Source: CAZNPW01 sp964575185
Lineage (GTDB): Bacteria; Pseudomonadota; Alphaproteobacteria; Rhodobacterales; Rhodobacteraceae
NCBI GenBank assembly: GCA_964575185.1
Contig: CAZNPW010000058.1
Location: forward strand, 1-16,767
Direction of reading: 5' to 3'
Length of the DNA stretch: 16,767 bases
The position numbers were made by a program, and so were the translations under genes. Shown piece after piece: positions 6,217 through 13,431 of the stretch (its first letter is position 1; each line of letters starts with the position of its first letter). The notes under the pieces were generated by a model. It was not told the DNA's origin. It did no database searches and saw only the letters and a list, made by a program, of their open reading frames with translations.

Positions 6217-8931
6217 ATGAGCGACGCGCCGGAAGATGTTGAAGGCGAAGGCGAAAGCCCGCGGATGCCGCATGACGGCCCGCAGGTCGACATCACCTCC
6301 GAGATGCGGACCTCGTTCCTCGACTACGCGATGTCGGTCATCATCAGCCGCGCGATCCCCGACCTGCGCGACGGCCTGAAACCCGTGCACCGGCGCATCC
6401 TCTATGCGATGCACGAAACCTCGAACACGCATGACAAGGCCTACCGCAAGTCGGCGCGGCCGGTGGGCGACGTGATGGGCAAGTACCACCCGCACGGCGA
6501 CGGGGCGATCTACGACGCGCTGGTGCGGATGGCGCAGCCCTTCAGCATGAGCCTGAAACTCCTTGACGGACAAGGCAACTTCGGCAGCATGGACGGCGAC
6601 AACCCCGCCGCCATGCGCTACACCGAGGTGCGGATGGACCGGCCGGCGGGCGCGCTGCTGGCCGACATCGACAAGGACACGGTCGACTTCCAGCCCAACT
6701 ACGACGGCAAGGACCAGGAGCCGACGGTCCTGCCCGCGCGCTTTCCGAACATGCTCGTCAACGGGGCGGAAGGCATCGCGGTCGGCATGGCGACCCGCAT
6801 CCCGCCGCACAACCTCGGCGAGGTGATCGACGCCACGCTCGCGCTGATCGCGAACCCCGACCTGTCCACCGAGGCGCTGATGGAGCACATCCCGGCGCCC
6901 GACTTCCCCACCGGGGCCACGATCCTCGGCCGGTCGGGGGCGCGGAAGGCCTATCTCGAGGGCCGCGGGTCGATCATCATCCGCGCGAAGACCCATGTGG
7001 AGGAGCTGCGAAAGGACCGCTTCGCCATCATCGTGGACGAGATCCCCTACCAGGTGAACAAGTCCCTGATGATCGAGAAGATCGCCGAGGTCGTCCGCGA
7101 CAAGCGGGTGGAGGGGATCGCGGCGGTGTTCGACGAGAGCGACCGTTTCGGCGTGCGGGTGGTGATCGAGCTGAAGCGCGACGCGACGCCCGACGTGGTG
7201 CTGAACCAGCTCTTCCGCTTCACCACGCTGCAGGTCAGCTTCGGCGCCAACATGCTGGCGCTGAACGGGGGCCGCCCCGAGGTGCTGAGCTTGCGCGACT
7301 TCCTGACCCACTTCATCGCCTTCCGCGAGGATGTCGTCGCGCGCCGCACCGCGTTCGAGCTGCGGCGCGCGCGCGAGCGCAGTCATATCCTGTGCGGGCT
7401 GGCCGTTGCCGTTTCCAACGTCGATGAGGTCGTTGCCACGATCCGGTCGTCGGCCGACCCGGCGGAAGCGCGCGAGCGGCTGATGACGCGCCGCTGGCCG
7501 GCCGCCGAGATCGCGCCCTTCATCCGGCTGATCGACGACCCGCTGCACCCGATGAACGACGACGGCACCTACAACCTGTCGGACGCGCAGGCCCGCGCGA
7601 TCCTCGACCTGCGGCTGCAGCGGCTGACCGCGCTCGGCGTGCAGGAGGTGACGGACGAGCTGGCGGAGCTGGCGGCGCGGATCAGGGACCTGCTCGCCAT
7701 CCTCGCCAGCCGCGAGCGGATCATGGAGATCATCGCGACCGAACTGGCCGAGGTGAAGGCCGCCTTCGCCGTCCCCCGCCGGACCGAGATCGCCGACTGG
7801 TCCGGCGACATGGTGGACGAGGACCTGATCGAGCGCGAGGACATGGTCGTGACGATCACCTCGGGCGGCTACATCAAGCGCACGCCGCTGGCCGAGTTCC
7901 GGGCGCAGAACCGGGGCGGCAAGGGGCTGGCGTCGATGGCGACGAAGGAGGACGACGTGGTGACGACGCTGTTCGTCGCCAACACCCACGTGCCGGTGCT
8001 GTTCTTCACCACCGACGGGATGGTCTACCGGCTGAAGGTCTGGCGGCTGCCGCTGGCGGGGCGGCAGGCGAGGGGCAAGGCCATCGTCAACATCCTGCCG
8101 ATCGCCGGGGGCGTCAGCATCGCCGCGCTGATGCCGGTCGACGTGCCGGAAGACGAATGGGCGTCGCTGCAGATCGTGTTCGCCACCTCGGACGGCGACG
8201 TGCGGCGGAACGCGCTGGACGACTTCACCAACGTCAAGGCCAACGGCAAGATCGCGATGAAGCTGCCGGACGGCGTCAGCCTGGTGAACGCGCGGATCGC
8301 GGACGAGGAGGACGACGTGCTTCTGGTGACGCAGGCCGGCCGCGCGATCCGCTTTCCGACGACCGAGGTGCGGGTGTTCAAGGGCCGCGATTCGACCGGC
8401 GTGCGCGGGGTGCGGCTGGCCGAGGGCGACCGGGTGGTCAGCATGGCGGTCGTCCGCCATTTCGAGGCCGATCCGGCGGAGCGTGCGGCCTACCTCAAGC
8501 AGCGTCGGCTGATGGCGGGGGTGACCGAGGACGAGGCCGACGACGAGGAGGAGGCGGTGGCCCCCGGCCAGCTGTCGCAGGACCGCTACGCCGCGATGTC
8601 GGCGGCGGAGGATCTGATCCTGACGATCACCGCGGGCGGATCGGGCAAGCTGTCGTCCAGCCACGACTATCCGGTGCGCGGGCGCGGGGGCCAGGGGGTC
8701 AAGGCGATCAGCCCCGGCCCCCGCGGCGGCCGCATCGTCGCGGCCTTCCCGGTCGAGATGGGCGACCAGATCATGCTGGCCACGAGCACCGGACAGTCGA
8801 TCCGGGTGCCGGTGGAGCAGGTGAGTTTCCGGTCGCGGTCGGCGGGCGGCGTGCGGGTGTTCAGCGTGGCGGCCGACGAGGACGTGGTGTCGGTCGCCCG
8901 CGTGGCGGAACAGGGCGATGACGCTGGATGA
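6217..8931 (+). CDS. gyrA: DNA gyrase subunit A
   Basis: GyrA cuts and rejoins DNA in the A2B2 gyrase that adds negative supercoils. The product is 904 residues from the ATG at 6217. Homology starts at DITSEMRTSFLDYAMSVI, so the 10-residue extension to the ATG at 6187 is less likely but not excluded. The catalytic tyrosine is Y135 in AAMRYTEVRM. The quinolone region reads HPHGDGAIYD, with G96 where E. coli has Ser83 and D100 at the Asp87 position. The C-terminal beta-pinwheel starts near residue 540. Its GyrA box is QNRGGKG (564-570) instead of QRRGGRG, which still favours GyrA over ParC. An acidic insert (EDEADDEEEA, 771-780) lies between pinwheel blades, and a second glycine-rich loop RGRGGQG sits at 821-827. 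The end overlaps the next gene by 14 bases. Confidence 0.97.
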   Translation: MSDAPEDVEGEGESPRMPHDGPQVDITSEMRTSFLDYAMSVIISRAIPDLRDGLKPVHRRILYAMHETSNTHDKAYRKSARPVGDVMGKYHPHGDGAIYDALVRMAQPFSMSLKLLDGQGNFGSMDGDNPAAMRYTEVRMDRPAGALLADIDKDTVDFQPNYDGKDQEPTVLPARFPNMLVNGAEGIAVGMATRIPPHNLGEVIDATLALIANPDLSTEALMEHIPAPDFPTGATILGRSGARKAYLEGRGSIIIRAKTHVEELRKDRFAIIVDEIPYQVNKSLMIEKIAEVVRDKRVEGIAAVFDESDRFGVRVVIELKRDATPDVVLNQLFRFTTLQVSFGANMLALNGGRPEVLSLRDFLTHFIAFREDVVARRTAFELRRARERSHILCGLAVAVSNVDEVVATIRSSADPAEARERLMTRRWPAAEIAPFIRLIDDPLHPMNDDGTYNLSDAQARAILDLRLQRLTALGVQEVTDELAELAARIRDLLAILASRERIMEIIATELAEVKAAFAVPRRTEIADWSGDMVDEDLIEREDMVVTITSGGYIKRTPLAEFRAQNRGGKGLASMATKEDDVVTTLFVANTHVPVLFFTTDGMVYRLKVWRLPLAGRQARGKAIVNILPIAGGVSIAALMPVDVPEDEWASLQIVFATSDGDVRRNALDDFTNVKANGKIAMKLPDGVSLVNARIADEEDDVLLVTQAGRAIRFPTTEVRVFKGRDSTGVRGVRLAEGDRVVSMAVVRHFEADPAERAAYLKQRRLMAGVTEDEADDEEEAVAPGQLSQDRYAAMSAAEDLILTITAGGSGKLSSSHDYPVRGRGGQGVKAISPGPRGGRIVAAFPVEMGDQIMLATSTGQSIRVPVEQVSFRSRSAGGVRVFSVAADEDVVSVARVAEQGDDAG

Positions 8932-9268
8932 CCGGCTGGCCGCGCTGGCGGCGGCGGGCGGAACGGTCACCTACGGTGCCTTGGCGCGCGAGCTCGGGCT
9001 GCGGATGGGTGAGCTGACGGCGGCGCTCGATGCCGGGATGGCGGCGGATCATGCGGCCGGCCGGCCCTTCCGCGCCTCGATCTGCGCCGCGCGCCTGGGC
9101 GACGGGCTGCCCGCGCGGGGCTACTTCGACCTGCTGGCGAAGCTCGGGGTCGCGGTCGGGGACAAGGGCACCTTCGTCCGGGCGCAGCGCCTGGCGCTGA
9201 GGTCGCCGGGGGGCTTCACGCCCCCCGCACCCCCCGTGGGATATTTCCGGGAAGATGAAAGGGGATGA
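8918..9268 (+). CDS. Small unknown protein with a possible helix-turn-helix, read through a repeat element at its end
   Basis: A 116-residue protein of unknown function. The ATG at 8918 lies inside the end of gyrA, and the TGA overlaps the trmFO start as ATGA, so it is translated as part of a coupled run. Residues 1-45 (RLAALAAAGGTVTYGALARELGL, GELTAALDAGMAADHAAGRPF) look like a small helical, perhaps winged-helix, DNA-binding fold. The middle GLPARGYFDLLAKLG and FVRAQRLAL are typical of a conserved alphaproteobacterial family I recognise only by pattern. The last ~20 residues (SPGGFTPPAPPVGYFREDERG) are encoded by a GC hairpin and the ATATTT...AAGATGAA motif, so they are probably not part of the ancestral fold. 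TVTYGALA resembles alkyltransferase-like proteins, but the PCHR motif is absent. Confidence 0.75.
   Translation: MTLDDRLAALAAAGGTVTYGALARELGLRMGELTAALDAGMAADHAAGRPFRASICAARLGDGLPARGYFDLLAKLGVAVGDKGTFVRAQRLALRSPGGFTPPAPPVGYFREDERG
9207..9260 (+). repeat. GC hairpin plus ATATTT...AAGATGAA motif, second copy, inside a gene end
   Basis: An 8-bp stem (CGGGGGGC / GCCCCCCG, 9207-9214 and 9220-9227) with loop TTCAC is followed by GGGATATTTCCGGGAAGATG from 9238 onward. The order and core match the copy at 4361-4400 (minus strand). Here it is translated as the tail of the small unknown protein, and its end supplies the purine-rich stretch directly before the trmFO ATG at 9265. Confidence 0.6.
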
Positions 9269-10593
9269 GCGGCGTCCTTCACATCATCGGCGGCGGCATG
9301 GCGGGGGCGGAGGCCGCCTGGCAGGCGGCGGAGGCGGGGGTGGAGGTGGTGATCCACGAGATGCGGCCCCGCGTCGGCACCTTCGCGCACCGCACGGGCG
9401 ACCTCGCCGAGATGGTGTGCTCCAACTCCTTCCGGTCGGACGATGACGGGCAGAACGCGGTCGGGCTGCTGCACTGGGAGATGGCCGAGGCGGGCGGGAT
9501 CATCATGCGGACGGCCCGCGCGCATCGGCTGCCCGCGGGCGGGGCGCTGGCCGTGGACCGCGATCCCTTTGCCGCGGCGGTGACCGCGGCGGTGCGGGGG
9601 CATCCGGCGATTTCCGTGGTGGAGGAAGAGGTTGCGGCGCTGCCTTCGGACGGGCGCTGGATCGTGGCGACCGGCCCCCTGACCTCGGGCGCGCTGGCCG
9701 AAAGCATCCGCGCCGCGACGGGGGCGGAGCATCTGGCCTTCTTCGACGCCATCGCGCCCATCGTCCATGCCGACTCGATCGACATGTCGGTCGCCTGGCT
9801 GCAGAGCCGCTACGACAAGGGCGAGACCGAGGACGAACGGCGCGCCTACATCAACTGCCCGATGGACCGGGCGCAGTACGACGGCTTCGTCGACGCGCTG
9901 CTGGCGGCCGAGAAGACCGCCTTCCGCGCGGGCGAGACGGCGGGGTATTTCGACGGCTGCCTGCCGATCGAGGTGATGGCCGAACGGGGGCGCGAGACGC
10001 TGCGGTTCGGGCCGATGAAGCCCGTCGGGCTGACGAACCCGCATGTCCCCGTGAAGCCCTATGCCGTGGTGCAGCTGCGGCGGGACAATGCGATGGGGAC
10101 GCTCTACAACATCGTGGGCTTCCAGACCAAGATGAAGCACGGCGCGCAAGTGGATGTCTTCCGGCGGATTCCAGGGCTGGAGAACGCGGCCTTCGCGCGG
10201 CTGGGGGGGATCCACCGGAACACGTTCATCAATTCGCCGACGCTTCTGGACGACCGGATGCGGCTGCGCGGCCGCCCGCACCTGCGGTTTGCCGGGCAGA
10301 TCACGGGGGTGGAGGGCTATGTCGAATCCGCCGCGATGGGGCTTTTGGCCGGGCGGATGGCGGCGGCGGAAATCCTGGGACACGATCTTGCGCCCCCGCC
10401 GCCCACGACCGCCATGGGGAGCCTGGTCCACCACATCACCGGGGGGGCGGAGGCGAGGACGTTCCAGCCGATGAACGTGAACTTCGGGCTCTTCCCGCCG
10501 ATCGACGCGAGGGGCGGGCGGAAGGGCCGAAAGGACCGCTACCGGGCCTATACCGACCGCGCCAAGGCGGACTTCGCCGCGTGGCTTTCGTAA
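9265..10593 (+). CDS. trmFO: Folate/FAD-dependent tRNA (uracil-5-)-methyltransferase TrmFO
   Basis: TrmFO makes 5-methyluridine at position 54 in the T-loop of tRNA, using methylenetetrahydrofolate as carbon source and FAD as reductant. The product is 442 residues, a normal length. An N-terminal FAD dinucleotide fold begins HIIGGGMAGAEAAWQAAEAG and reaches the acidic residue in VVIHEMRP. Conserved cysteines C52 (AEMVCSNSFRSDD) and C198 (YINCPMDRAQYD) correspond to the redox/catalytic pair described in the Bacillus enzyme. DAIAPIVHADSID and the C-terminal GGIHRNTFINSP are further family signatures. The purine run GAAAGGGG directly abuts the ATG, so spacing is poor and translation probably depends on coupling to the upstream gene (ATGA overlap). 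Its stop overlaps the gluQ start by 13 bases. Confidence 0.96.
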   Translation: MSGVLHIIGGGMAGAEAAWQAAEAGVEVVIHEMRPRVGTFAHRTGDLAEMVCSNSFRSDDDGQNAVGLLHWEMAEAGGIIMRTARAHRLPAGGALAVDRDPFAAAVTAAVRGHPAISVVEEEVAALPSDGRWIVATGPLTSGALAESIRAATGAEHLAFFDAIAPIVHADSIDMSVAWLQSRYDKGETEDERRAYINCPMDRAQYDGFVDALLAAEKTAFRAGETAGYFDGCLPIEVMAERGRETLRFGPMKPVGLTNPHVPVKPYAVVQLRRDNAMGTLYNIVGFQTKMKHGAQVDVFRRIPGLENAAFARLGGIHRNTFINSPTLLDDRMRLRGRPHLRFAGQITGVEGYVESAAMGLLAGRMAAAEILGHDLAPPPPTTAMGSLVHHITGGAEARTFQPMNVNFGLFPPIDARGGRKGRKDRYRAYTDRAKADFAAWLS

Positions 10594-11489
10594 CCCGCTT
10601 CGCGCCCTCGCCGACCGGGCCGCTGCATCTGGGGCACGCCTTTTCGGCGATGCTCGCGCATGACATGGCTCGGGCGGCGGGCGGAACTTTTCTGTTGCGG
10701 ATCGAGGACATAGATCCCCGGCGCAGCCGGCCAGCGTGGGAGCGGCAGGCGCTGGAGGACCTGGCGTGGCTGGGGGTGGCCTGGGACGCGCCGCCCTTGC
10801 GGCAGTCGGAGCGGCTGGGGGTGTATCAGGCGGCGCTGGACCGGCTGTGGGCGCGCGACCTGCTGTTCCCCTGCACCTGCTCGCGGCGGGACATCGACCT
10901 GGCGCTGGGTGCGCCGCAGGAGGGAGCGGGGCCGGACGGGCCGGTGTACCCGGGGACCTGCCGGGAAAAGCATTGCGGGGGAATGCCTTGCAGCCTGAGC
11001 CTGCGGCCGCGTGACACGCACCTGCGGCTGCGGATGGATGTGGCGGCGGGCGTCCTGGACGATAGCCTTCGCAGCCCCGCAGGGGCCGCCCCGGGGCCGG
11101 CGTTCACCGAGACGGGCGGGCCGGTGCCGGGACCGGTTTTCGTGTCGGAACAGGAGTTTACCGGCCGGATCGGCGACGTGGTCCTGGCCCGGCGGGACTT
11201 CGGCACGTCCTACCATCTGTCGGTCGTGCTGGACGACGCGGCGCAGGGGGTGACGCATGTGGTGCGGGGGGAGGATCTGGCCGGGGCGACGGCGATCCAT
11301 GTCCTGCTCCAGCGGCTCTTCGGCCTGCCGACGCCGGTCTACCACCACCACCGGCTGATCCGCGACGAAGGCGGAAAGCGGCTGGCCAAGCGGGACGACG
11401 CGCGGGCGCTGGCGCGGTATCGGGCCGAGGGCGCGACGCCGGCGGATATCCGGGCGATGGTCGGGTTGCCGGCGCAACAGGTTGCATGA
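10581..11489 (+). CDS. gluQ: Glutamyl-Q tRNA(Asp) synthetase
   Basis: GluQ activates glutamate and attaches it to the queuosine base at the wobble position of tRNA(Asp). It is a truncated relative of GluRS without an anticodon-binding domain. The 302-residue length fits GluQ rather than full GluRS (about 470). The class I HIGH motif is LHLGH (15-19) within RFAPSPTGPLHLGHAFSA. A zinc site is formed by C98, C100, Y123 and C127 (CTCSRRD...YPGTC). The KMSKS counterpart is KRLAKR (266-271). Translation starts with a GTG at 10581 inside the end of trmFO. A Gly/Pro/Ala-rich stretch at residues 165-187 looks like a local insertion. Its pairing with trmFO gives two tRNA modification enzymes in one run. 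Confidence 0.95.
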   Translation: MAFVTRFAPSPTGPLHLGHAFSAMLAHDMARAAGGTFLLRIEDIDPRRSRPAWERQALEDLAWLGVAWDAPPLRQSERLGVYQAALDRLWARDLLFPCTCSRRDIDLALGAPQEGAGPDGPVYPGTCREKHCGGMPCSLSLRPRDTHLRLRMDVAAGVLDDSLRSPAGAAPGPAFTETGGPVPGPVFVSEQEFTGRIGDVVLARRDFGTSYHLSVVLDDAAQGVTHVVRGEDLAGATAIHVLLQRLFGLPTPVYHHHRLIRDEGGKRLAKRDDARALARYRAEGATPADIRAMVGLPAQQVA

Positions 11490-11527
11490 AGGACGCAGCG
11501 TTCAGCGCGGGAAAGGCTGGGTTTTCG

Positions 11528-11582
11528 CTATCTTCCCTGCGTCTTCCGCGCGTCTTCCCTGCGTCTTCCGACTGTCTTCCGC
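11528..11582. repeat. Five 11-bp tandem repeats with TCTTCC core
   Basis: Five consecutive 11-base units start at 11528, 11539, 11550, 11561 and 11572, each with TCTTCC at bases 4-9. Three of the five begin GCG. Only the first three and last two bases vary. The array lies between the convergent gluQ and hisI genes, outside both. The other strand is purine-rich (GGAAGA every turn of the helix). Confidence 0.85.
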
Positions 11583-11619
11583 CGGAGGGCGGCGACGGGC
11601 GTTCACCGGTGCCCGCGAA

Positions 11620-11949
11620 TCACCCCACGGGCGAGAAGAAACAACTGCGGGCGCCGGTGTGGCAGGCCGGGCCGGTCTGGTCGACCACCGCGAGCAGGCT
11701 GTCGCGGTCGCAGTCGGCACGCAGCGCGACCAGGCGCTGGCGGTGGCCCGAGGTCTCGCCCTTGACCCACAGCGCGGCGCGGGAGCGCGACCAGTAGGTC
11801 ACGTCGCCGGTGGCGAGCGTCCGCGTCACGGCCTCGGCGTTCATCCAGGCGAGCATCAGGACATCGCCCGACGCATGGTCCTGGGCGACGACCGGGATCA
11901 GGCCGCGGGCGTCGTAGGCGAGCGTCGCGGGATCGACGGTATCGGGCAT
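11620..11949 (-). CDS. hisI: Phosphoribosyl-AMP cyclohydrolase
   Basis: HisI opens the adenine ring of phosphoribosyl-AMP in the third step of histidine synthesis. The 109-residue product is a stand-alone cyclohydrolase without a fused HisE domain. Family signatures run in order: LMLAWMNAEAVTRTLATGDVTYWSRSR (31-57), LWVKGETSGHRQ (60-71), then the metal-binding DCDRDSLL (C80 with flanking aspartates) and GPACHTGARSCF (C96, C103). The protein stops soon after the last cysteine, slightly shorter than usual. The ATG at 11949 is chosen because homology begins within ten residues (DPATLAYDARGLIP). Longer in-frame extension runs antisense through the divergent scaffold gene and was rejected. No other his gene is in view. 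The 60 bases to the divergent scaffold gene must hold both promoters; no clear boxes are visible. Confidence 0.95.
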   Translation of the reverse strand: MPDTVDPATLAYDARGLIPVVAQDHASGDVLMLAWMNAEAVTRTLATGDVTYWSRSRAALWVKGETSGHRQRLVALRADCDRDSLLAVVDQTGPACHTGARSCFFSPVG

Positions 11950-12009
11950 GGCTGCGGGGTTCCATGGCGGGGACGACGGCGGTATGTAGGGGGCGCAGGG
12001 GGAAATGTC

Positions 12010-12447
12010 ATGCCCGACGGCGACCTGACCAGCCTTTACTCGCAGCGCATCCTCGCGCTGGCGGCCGACATCCCGCGGGCCGGGCGGCTCGTCGCCCCGA
12101 CGGCGAGCGTGCGCAGGCGCAGCCCGCTCTGCGGGTCGACCGTGACGGTGGACGTGGTGATGGCGGAGGGCCGCGTCGCCGACTTCCGGCAGGAGGTGCG
12201 GGCCTGCGCGCTCGGGCAGGCGGCGGCGGCGCTGGTGGGGGCGCAGGCCTTGGGGCGCAGCGCGCAGGAGCTGGCGGCGGCGCGCGACGGGCTGCGGGCG
12301 ATGCTGGCCGGCGGGCCGGTGCCCCCCGCCCCCTGGGACGGGTTCGAGGTGCTGACCCCGGCGCGGGAGTATCGCAACCGCCACGCCTCGATCCTGCTTG
12401 CGATCGAGGCGCTGGCGGAGGCGGCCTCCGGGGCCGCGGGCGCGTGA
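12010..12447 (+). CDS. IscU/NifU-like iron-sulfur cluster assembly scaffold lacking the third cysteine
   Basis: A 145-residue member of the IscU/SufU/NifU-N fold, the scaffold on which Fe-S clusters are built. The first conserved cysteine is C41 in RRSPLCGSTVTVDV and the second is C66 in VRACALGQAAAALV. At the place of the third ligand the sequence reads REYRNRHASILLAIEAL, so alanine (A126) follows H125 where IscU has Cys. A classical three-cysteine site is therefore missing. The start is the ATG at 12010 with AGGGGGA upstream; longer in-frame reading from 11482 crosses the repeat array and hisI and was dropped. Its TGA overlaps the dehydrogenase GTG start (GTGA), so the two are coupled. It may hold clusters more loosely, or have a regulatory role. 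The fold is confident; the function is inferred. Confidence 0.85.
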   Translation: MPDGDLTSLYSQRILALAADIPRAGRLVAPTASVRRRSPLCGSTVTVDVVMAEGRVADFRQEVRACALGQAAAALVGAQALGRSAQELAAARDGLRAMLAGGPVPPAPWDGFEVLTPAREYRNRHASILLAIEALAEAASGAAGA

Positions 12448-13430
12448 GGGCGGTCCGGCTGCACGCCGCGGGCGACCTGCGGCTGACCGAGGTGCCCGAT
12501 CCGGTCCCCGGCCCGGGGGAGGTGTTGGTGCGGGTGGTGGCGGCGGGGATCTGCGGCACCGACCGGCACCTGACGGCGGGGGAGTTCCCCTGCACCCCGC
12601 CGGTCACGCTGGGGCACGAGTTCTGCGGCCGGATCGTTGCCGGCGACGATCCGCGGCTGCCCGTCGGCACCCACGTCACCTGCGACCCGAACATCGCCTG
12701 CGGGACCTGCCCGGGCTGCGTCGAGGGCCGGGTGAACCTGTGCCACCGGCTGTCGGCCGTGGGCGTGCACCGCGACGGCGGCTTCGCGCCCCTGGTCGCG
12801 ATCCCCGGCCACCGGGCCTTTCCCCTGCCCGACGCGCTGCACCCCCACCACGGCGCGCTGGCCGAGCCGCTGGCCTGCTGCCTGCACGCCGCCGACCTGG
12901 CGCAGCCGGTGGCGGGGCAGCGGGCCGTCGTGCTGGGCGGGGGCGTGATCGGCCTGATGTGCCTGCAGCTCCTGCGGCTGGCGGGGGTCGAGGTCATGGT
13001 CGTGACCCGCAGCGCCGCGAAGCAGGCGCTGGCGCTGGACCTCGGGGCGGCGCAGGTCGCGGGGGACCCTTCGGCCGCGCGGGCGGCGTGGCCGGGCGGT
13101 GCCGGGATCGTGATGGAATGCGCGGGCGTGGCCGAGACCGTCGCGGCGGCCCCGGGGCTTGCGGCGCGGGGCGGGCGGATGATCCTTGTCGGCGTCCTGC
13201 CGCAGGGGGCGCGGGTGGGTTTCGACCCCTTCGACCTTCTGGTGCGCGAGGTGGCGGTCGTGCCGTCCTTCCTGAACCCCTTCACGCAGGGCCGCGCCGC
13301 CGCGCTGATCGCCGCGGGGACCATCGCCTGCGCGCCGCTGATCTCGCGCACCATCGCGCTGGAGGAGGCGGCGGCGACCATCGCCGCCCCGCCGCGGGCG
13401 GGGGACGTGCGCGTCCTGGTGCTGCCCTAG
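12444..13430 (+). CDS. Zinc-dependent alcohol/polyol dehydrogenase (MDR family)
   Basis: A 328-residue medium-chain dehydrogenase that would oxidise an alcohol or polyol with NAD(P). Catalytic zinc ligands are C37 (GICGTDRH), H58-E59 (GHEFCG) and probably E141 (LAEPLACC). The structural zinc site is the four-cysteine cluster C86, C89, C92 and C100 (CGTCPGCVEGRVNLC). The Rossmann fold starts at VVLGGGVIGLMCLQLLRLAG. The pattern is closest to the sorbitol/threonine dehydrogenase branch, but the substrate cannot be read from sequence. Translation starts at a GTG (12444) overlapping the scaffold stop codon, and the stop is one base before the transporter ATG. The tight spacing argues for one operon with both neighbours, though no shared pathway is obvious. 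Confidence 0.92.
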   Translation: MRAVRLHAAGDLRLTEVPDPVPGPGEVLVRVVAAGICGTDRHLTAGEFPCTPPVTLGHEFCGRIVAGDDPRLPVGTHVTCDPNIACGTCPGCVEGRVNLCHRLSAVGVHRDGGFAPLVAIPGHRAFPLPDALHPHHGALAEPLACCLHAADLAQPVAGQRAVVLGGGVIGLMCLQLLRLAGVEVMVVTRSAAKQALALDLGAAQVAGDPSAARAAWPGGAGIVMECAGVAETVAAAPGLAARGGRMILVGVLPQGARVGFDPFDLLVREVAVVPSFLNPFTQGRAAALIAAGTIACAPLISRTIALEEAAATIAAPPRAGDVRVLVLP

Positions 13431-13431
13431 G

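Noticed and set aside
6073..8970. Minus-strand open frame of 965 codons opposite gyrA
   Set aside because: It is rich in His, Arg and Asp, as expected from the mirror of GC-rich codons, has no domain signature and lies entirely against a secure gene.
8918..9268. Alkyltransferase-like (ATL/MGMT) protein, suggested by TVTYGALA
   Set aside because: The PCHR/PWHR active-site motif and the following fold are missing; only a short helix-turn-helix-like stretch is similar.
11528..11582. CRISPR array
   Set aside because: The unit is only 11 bases with no spacers of the right length, and no cas gene is in the window.
11950..12384. Long N-terminal extension of hisI that might be a fused domain
   Set aside because: The added residues are antisense to the IscU-like gene and do not resemble HisE or any other domain. 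The HisI homology starts at 11949.
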